Part shown: in pieces, positions 44,101 through 45,502 of the stretch
How positions within the stretch are numbered: position 1 is the stretch's first letter
Layout of the letters: each line of letters starts with the position of its first letter
Assembly: GCA_937903005.1 (NCBI GenBank)
Contig: CALFNR010000128.1
Location: 1-45,502 of the forward strand
From: Clostridium_AI sp002297865
Lineage (GTDB): Bacteria > Bacillota > Clostridia > Lachnospirales > Lachnospiraceae
Reading direction: 5' to 3'
Length of the DNA: 45,502 nucleotides
Notes under the pieces: model-generated
Seen by the model: the letters and a program-made list of their open reading frames with translations, nothing else
What the model was told of the DNA's origin: nothing
The model's database searches: none
Made by a program: the position numbers and the translations under genes

Positions 44101-45502
44101 ATAGATTCTGTGGTAGGGCTAGACGAACAAGCTGGACAGCTAAAACCAGAGTTTGAACCAGAGTTAGAAGATATGATTGTGAAGATGTTATATGTAGTTT
44201 TAACAGACATTGGCTTGATTCACAACAATAGAGTGGAGAAACATGCTTTAGATGGCTGGTTAAAGAAAGTAAAACAATACGATAAGTGGCTGTTAGGTAC
44301 AATTCATCTGTTACAGAAATTTAATGTGTTACAGCAGACAAAAGATGATTTTATAGTAAATGGGGCACTTGACTTAGACGTATTTGAAATAAGAAGAAAA
44401 TGGAGAGAAGAGACACTGGAATGGAGAAAAAATGAGGAAATAAGCAGGTATACCAATGCAATCATTCCAGTGATTGAAAAGCTCCCAGTAATTCTTGAGG
44501 GAAGATGTAAGGCAACAGATGTAATTTTCCCAAATGGGTCCATGGAATTAGTAGAACCAATTTATAAATATGATAAGACCGTACATTTCGCCAATTATAA
44601 ACTGGCTTGTTATATTGAAGAGTATGTAAGACAAAAGAGCAGACAAGGTGACACTGTATCCATATTCGAAATAGGAGCAGGAACTGGTGGAACAAGTTAT
44701 CAGGTGTTCAAAGCGTTGAAACCATTAGAATCCTATGTAGATGAGTATTGTTATACTGACCTTTCGAAAGCGTTCTTGTCTTTTGCAGAAAAAGAATATT
44801 GTAGTGAGTATCCTTTTGTGAAGCTGCGCATTTATGATGTTTCCAATGGATGCGACAAGGATTTAGAAGGTAAATACGATATTGTGTTTGCAACAAATGT
44901 TATCCATGCAACAAAAAGTATTAGCCAATCCATACAAAATATGAAACATTTACTGAAACCAGGTGGAATTGTTATTTTAAATGAGATGGTTTGTAATTCT
45001 GTAGTAACGCATTTGATCTTTGGACTCTTAGAAGGATGGTGGCTGCATGAAGATGGAGACATTCGTATCGAGGATTGTCCATTGCTTAGTGAAATGAACT
45101 GGATGGCTGAACTTAGGAAGGAAGATTTCGATCATGTTATCACTTCAAAATTCATGTCAGGACAGGAGCTGATATTAGGAAAAAGCAATGGCTGTATTAG
45201 AAAGTGTGATACGACAGTTTCCATTGAGAATGCGGAGAATGCGGTTGAATGTACACCAGTAAAAGAGCAGAAGATTGTGAAAGAGAGAATGATAGATCAA
45301 GGAACCAGACTTAAGAGAAAGACAGAAAAATATATCAAAACAGTGCTAGGAGCAGAACTTAAGATTGCAAAAGAAAAATTGAAAGGAAATGCACAGTTTG
45401 ATACATATGGTTTAGATTCTATCATTATTACAAAGATTACGGCGGAGCTAAAGAAACAGTTTAAATCGGTGGATAACAGCTTGTTTTTTGAATGTCAGAC
45501 AA
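35185..45502 (+). CDS. Trans-AT polyketide synthase 3 (partial): ACP-KS-DH-KR-ACP-KS-DH-KR-cMT-ACP, runs off the window
   Basis: The frame is open from 35092 to the right edge; the first ATG is at 35185 but the natural gene probably begins at 34877 (frameshift). The order, numbered from 35185, is ACP about 30-120 (Ser in GINS), KS 145-579 (Cys317 in TMCSSS, HGTGT, NIGH) and DH 752-1032 (His783, DAAIQ). KR 1206-1432 (Ser, Tyr and Asn present), ACP 1482-1559 (GMNS) and KS 1603-2039 (complete) follow. Then come DH 2222-2492 (HIVGGKKMLP, DCALQ), KR 2716-2936, cMT 2992-3336 (EIGAGTGG) and a last ACP (GLDSII) cut by the edge. The second KR has Tyr2866 but Cys2870 where Asn is usual. The two KS-DH-KR units are very alike, as if duplicated. 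No AT is present. Confidence 0.93.
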   Translation, partial: MNLVGIIFELVNQNQTMPKVNRSEKIIVQEESLALAKKYVRTLISEVMKIDQNDIEEDCDLDAYGINSIYIMTLQDRIEKDFSGVPKTLFFEYKNVLELAQYFEKYQKEGLMKLFGEENFVEQEETVVKENSVSIKSTQDYSTDIAIVGLAGSYAKAKDVEEFWENLKSGKDCISEIPKERWDYQKYQSKENKKSTVPHWGGFIDDVDKFDAGFFQIAPREAEKMDPQERLFLECVYKTIEDAGYTRKTIASEEKYGKGAKVGVFVGAMFEEYQFYGVSEQAHNNMRTLNGSKSSIANRISYYFNFQGPCVAVDTMCSSSLTALYMAGESLKRGDCEAAIVGGVNLSIHTNKYIALSEDNFLASDGRCRSYGEDGDGYVPGEGVGAILIKRLDEAKLAGDHIYAVIKGGAINHGGKTNGYSVPNPNAMSDLIENVLHKTKIDPRTIGYVEGHGTGTSLGDPIEIAGLNKVYNEYTKDKQYCAIGSVKSNIGHCEGAAGIASLTKILLQFKHKQLVPSLHSEKLNSNIPFENSPFYVPQELQNWKRITLEGDKNIEYPRRAALSSFGAGGSNAHFILEEYISEESEESVKNPPFIFALSAKNELALKRMAQEYVTFLEKNTYTNSDLYSMEYTLLFGREEKEVRFAAYYSNTVELLQCLHNYLNGIEHPCYRVGKKQMGSKKFSTGKKLTNDEVAVLWEEKNIERIIDIWTNGQEIDWNPLFEEGYPKRISLPTYSFEKVSHWFTKTENRDIKLHPFLTRNVSDLSEQKYVCQVTGEESYLKGHELFGKKVLPASAYLEMIREAVAEACQDDDKDNLIIQNVKWMEPFVLNQKLDNIYIGLMLTGESSIYCEIYSITDIAVKIHCQATVGFEPSTQANINLMAIQEKCTESVFEKKEIYDIFAQKGFVYASEHKILNQISCGKDICMAKVVAEPSSYQTLDSKYLEPGVLDAAIQSFIGLVAQEEDSQRMMPYQLKKMVLLAPLEEELWVVLTRDKKRKEEQIVSMQLCTNSGKVCLTMEGFCYRNMGVGQKDSVTTLFTSHYNRRSLDRTVDSNQYQNKIAVLLSEKTRNIAKLELPDYEIYEIIPQGDRIDNRYEDAATKILRIVKGVMKEHGYEKTLIQTLCIAEKSSLYRGISKLLRTAERENGNVTGQYIELSCCEENEHIESYFIENAKTSDTCICYSEQGRTVQSWKKLKEGITNSNSLWKDEGVYLLTGGISGLAEITMRHIASSVQNATIVLTGRKDLEEVKDVIQQYKELPAKIAYYPVDMTDYNRVCEVVTSILNTYSKIDGVLYGAGILRDCYIIEKNIEEFKMVMAPKIHGIVNLDLATKDCQMDFFVAYSSIAGAIGNAGQVDYSSANAFMDQYMHYRNELVSKKERYGQSFAVNWPLWKDGGMKVDAKIEQIIRKNKGIVPMESETGMKILDCILSNSFEQMLVVESELNSATKAIKSLEINLEETEEIKSENSKAIIKAVEETVDIEDRTVAYLKKIVAETTQLPVAEIKESVDFNDLGMNSIWILEINEKLERDIGGLSKTLLYEHRCIEDLSEYLIANKKGALNKLFSEKNEGKPSTESSTKQVKHEFKNVGHVKSRVSMKEVDKEEIAIVGLAGSYPQAENVEEFWSNLLEGKDCITEIPDGRWSYDKYKKDEKVSYSRYGGFLKEVDKFDPLFFCISPRDAQTMDPQERLFLQCSYHAMQDAGYTRENIAPQTAFCDGANVGVYVGVMNEEYQFLGVEEQMKGNPVTVSGSAAAIANRVSYTFNFQGPSIAIDTMCSSSLTAVYLACEAIRNGECQAAIAGGVNISIHANKYLALGQNYFTSEDGRCRAFGENGKGYVPGEGVGAVVLKSLKNAIKDKDHIYGVIKGGAINHGGKTHGYTVPNPNAQANVIKRALEKAHVNPRTISYVEAHGTGTALGDPIEIAGLTKAYEEATNEKQYCGIGSVKSNIGHCEGASGIASITKVLLQMKHRKLVSSLHAEVLNSNLNLEKTPFYVQRRVQEWKRQKEVIEGIEREIPLRAGVSAFGAGGTNVHLILEEYMEKEATSLETQDRKEIPLIFVLSAKNEWQVEQQANNLLKAIQDGLISEENSYQAAYTLQFGREAMDERVAMLGSTLDDVGSLLKKYVEHISEERIITGHVDTAERMTKKERKVQEEKAAIAFERKDYKQVVSLWMQGGKIDWSLLYEGEFPQKMSLPCYPFEKEVCWLERTTDEIMCRPSGTIQKFAIENVSTLAEQKYVVTLTGQESYFVNHIVGGKKMLPATAYIEIIRMVVTQALSLNREKQAIKIKNIMWLHPLVAEENKTNKLTISLRLEYKAEEKVVLFRIFKEDDSAIYCKGEVCEVPFVQQNMKRDEIMKDCTKSLHPEDLYKRYEQYSITYKNEHRSVEKLYLGQDVLVAKIDTKQSSEKQSMSLDPAVADCALQSCAGFVLASGEKEEQGRLAIPFKAKEILILDGTQPCMWAVVHRTSLDSSEEYQIDLCKEDGTVCVEMKGLKTKEYKEQDSKNELITHVYYEKTSEVEIMTLEDKEENIIFLCEDAPFDIRNQVKTYQNVYEVRENYTEKDYESILTKVSKVNKILFVMGKNNPSILMKEDFLEKQKSGILQFYRLIKAMDMRLNKNQNCSVCVITYQTVPFLNEEVCDPKNAGMQGIVRTVAVEYPHWDICMCDLDNQFVTPVPFVRDLTLAHNAVLLSRNGVWYRYKLETVKFPVRQDRTVYRNQGVYVMIGGNGGIGEVYSKYLIDTYNATVVWLGRRKVSDVIQDKIDAFSNGIGRVEYYSCDASSLEQLTATYNQLKARHGKINGVIHSAILLADNRISNMEESDFETVYDTKMKICLRMAQVFQNEELDFMLFFSSLQAFSNALGQANYAAGCSMKDAYAKMLSYKLNCDCKVVNWGYWGNQGIVASRKYREKMKRLGVDSIREADAMEFIESLLASPLQQAGYMKINENYKKNPLQSSVELSILPDSSNTTFENIDSVVGLDEQAGQLKPEFEPELEDMIVKMLYVVLTDIGLIHNNRVEKHALDGWLKKVKQYDKWLLGTIHLLQKFNVLQQTKDDFIVNGALDLDVFEIRRKWREETLEWRKNEEISRYTNAIIPVIEKLPVILEGRCKATDVIFPNGSMELVEPIYKYDKTVHFANYKLACYIEEYVRQKSRQGDTVSIFEIGAGTGGTSYQVFKALKPLESYVDEYCYTDLSKAFLSFAEKEYCSEYPFVKLRIYDVSNGCDKDLEGKYDIVFATNVIHATKSISQSIQNMKHLLKPGGIVILNEMVCNSVVTHLIFGLLEGWWLHEDGDIRIEDCPLLSEMNWMAELRKEDFDHVITSKFMSGQELILGKSNGCIRKCDTTVSIENAENAVECTPVKEQKIVKERMIDQGTRLKRKTEKYIKTVLGAELKIAKEKLKGNAQFDTYGLDSIIITKITAELKKQFKSVDNSLFFECQT

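Overview
The window comes from an AT-rich, low-GC Gram-positive genome. Gene starts have strong AAGGAG-type ribosome sites, and several promoters have a TTG-box and a TATAAT-box 17 bp apart. The mobile genes resemble those of gut Clostridia (Lachnospiraceae-like). That placement is an inference from gene content and composition, not a database result. The window joins two unrelated blocks: a mobilizable integrated element (about 1-13.9 kb) and the start of a large trans-acyltransferase (trans-AT) polyketide synthase (PKS) operon (about 14.2 kb to the right edge, where it is cut off).

Mobile block. The left edge holds the 3' end of a group II intron (domains V and VI). Next comes about 1.1 kb of non-coding, repeat-rich DNA that looks like a plasmid origin/partition region. 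A ParA ATPase and a small ribbon-helix-helix protein follow, both surrounded by copies of one operator-like motif. The cargo is a type III restriction-modification pair (mod, res). A mobilization module comes next: a coiled-coil protein, a GC-richer oriT-like stretch, a MobC-type accessory protein, and a relaxase interrupted by an in-frame TGA. A small membrane protein and a terminator close that part. A resolvase-type and a large serine recombinase end the block. Just after the large recombinase lies an inverted repeat that overlaps a decayed helix-turn-helix gene remnant, the likely attachment junction.

PKS block. A good promoter at 14246-14274 drives what looks like one operon. It encodes an AT fused to a PfaD-type flavin enoylreductase (AT-ER), an alpha/beta hydrolase, a SAM methyltransferase and three giant PKS proteins. 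No PKS module contains an AT, so the AT-ER protein probably serves all of them in trans. PKS 1 (4598 aa) reads ACP-KS0-cMT-ACP-KS-KR-ACP-KS-ACP-ACP-ER-KS-ACP-ACP. PKS 2 (956 aa) reads docking-KS-DH. PKS 3 (partial) reads docking-ACP*-ACP-KS-DH-KR-ACP-KS-DH-KR-cMT-ACP and runs off the edge. Here KS is ketosynthase, KR ketoreductase, DH dehydratase, cMT C-methyltransferase, ACP acyl carrier protein and * a degenerate domain.

The most unusual features are in the PKS block. A second PfaD-type ER is built into PKS 1. Four tandem ACPs carry the Trp six residues after the carrier Ser that is known to flag beta-branching, yet no HMG-synthase cassette is in view. The first KS lacks its HGTGT histidine. 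A one-base frameshift in an A6 run splits PKS 3 inside an ACP that has also lost its carrier Ser. The enzymes that would release or beta-branch the product presumably lie to the right of the window.
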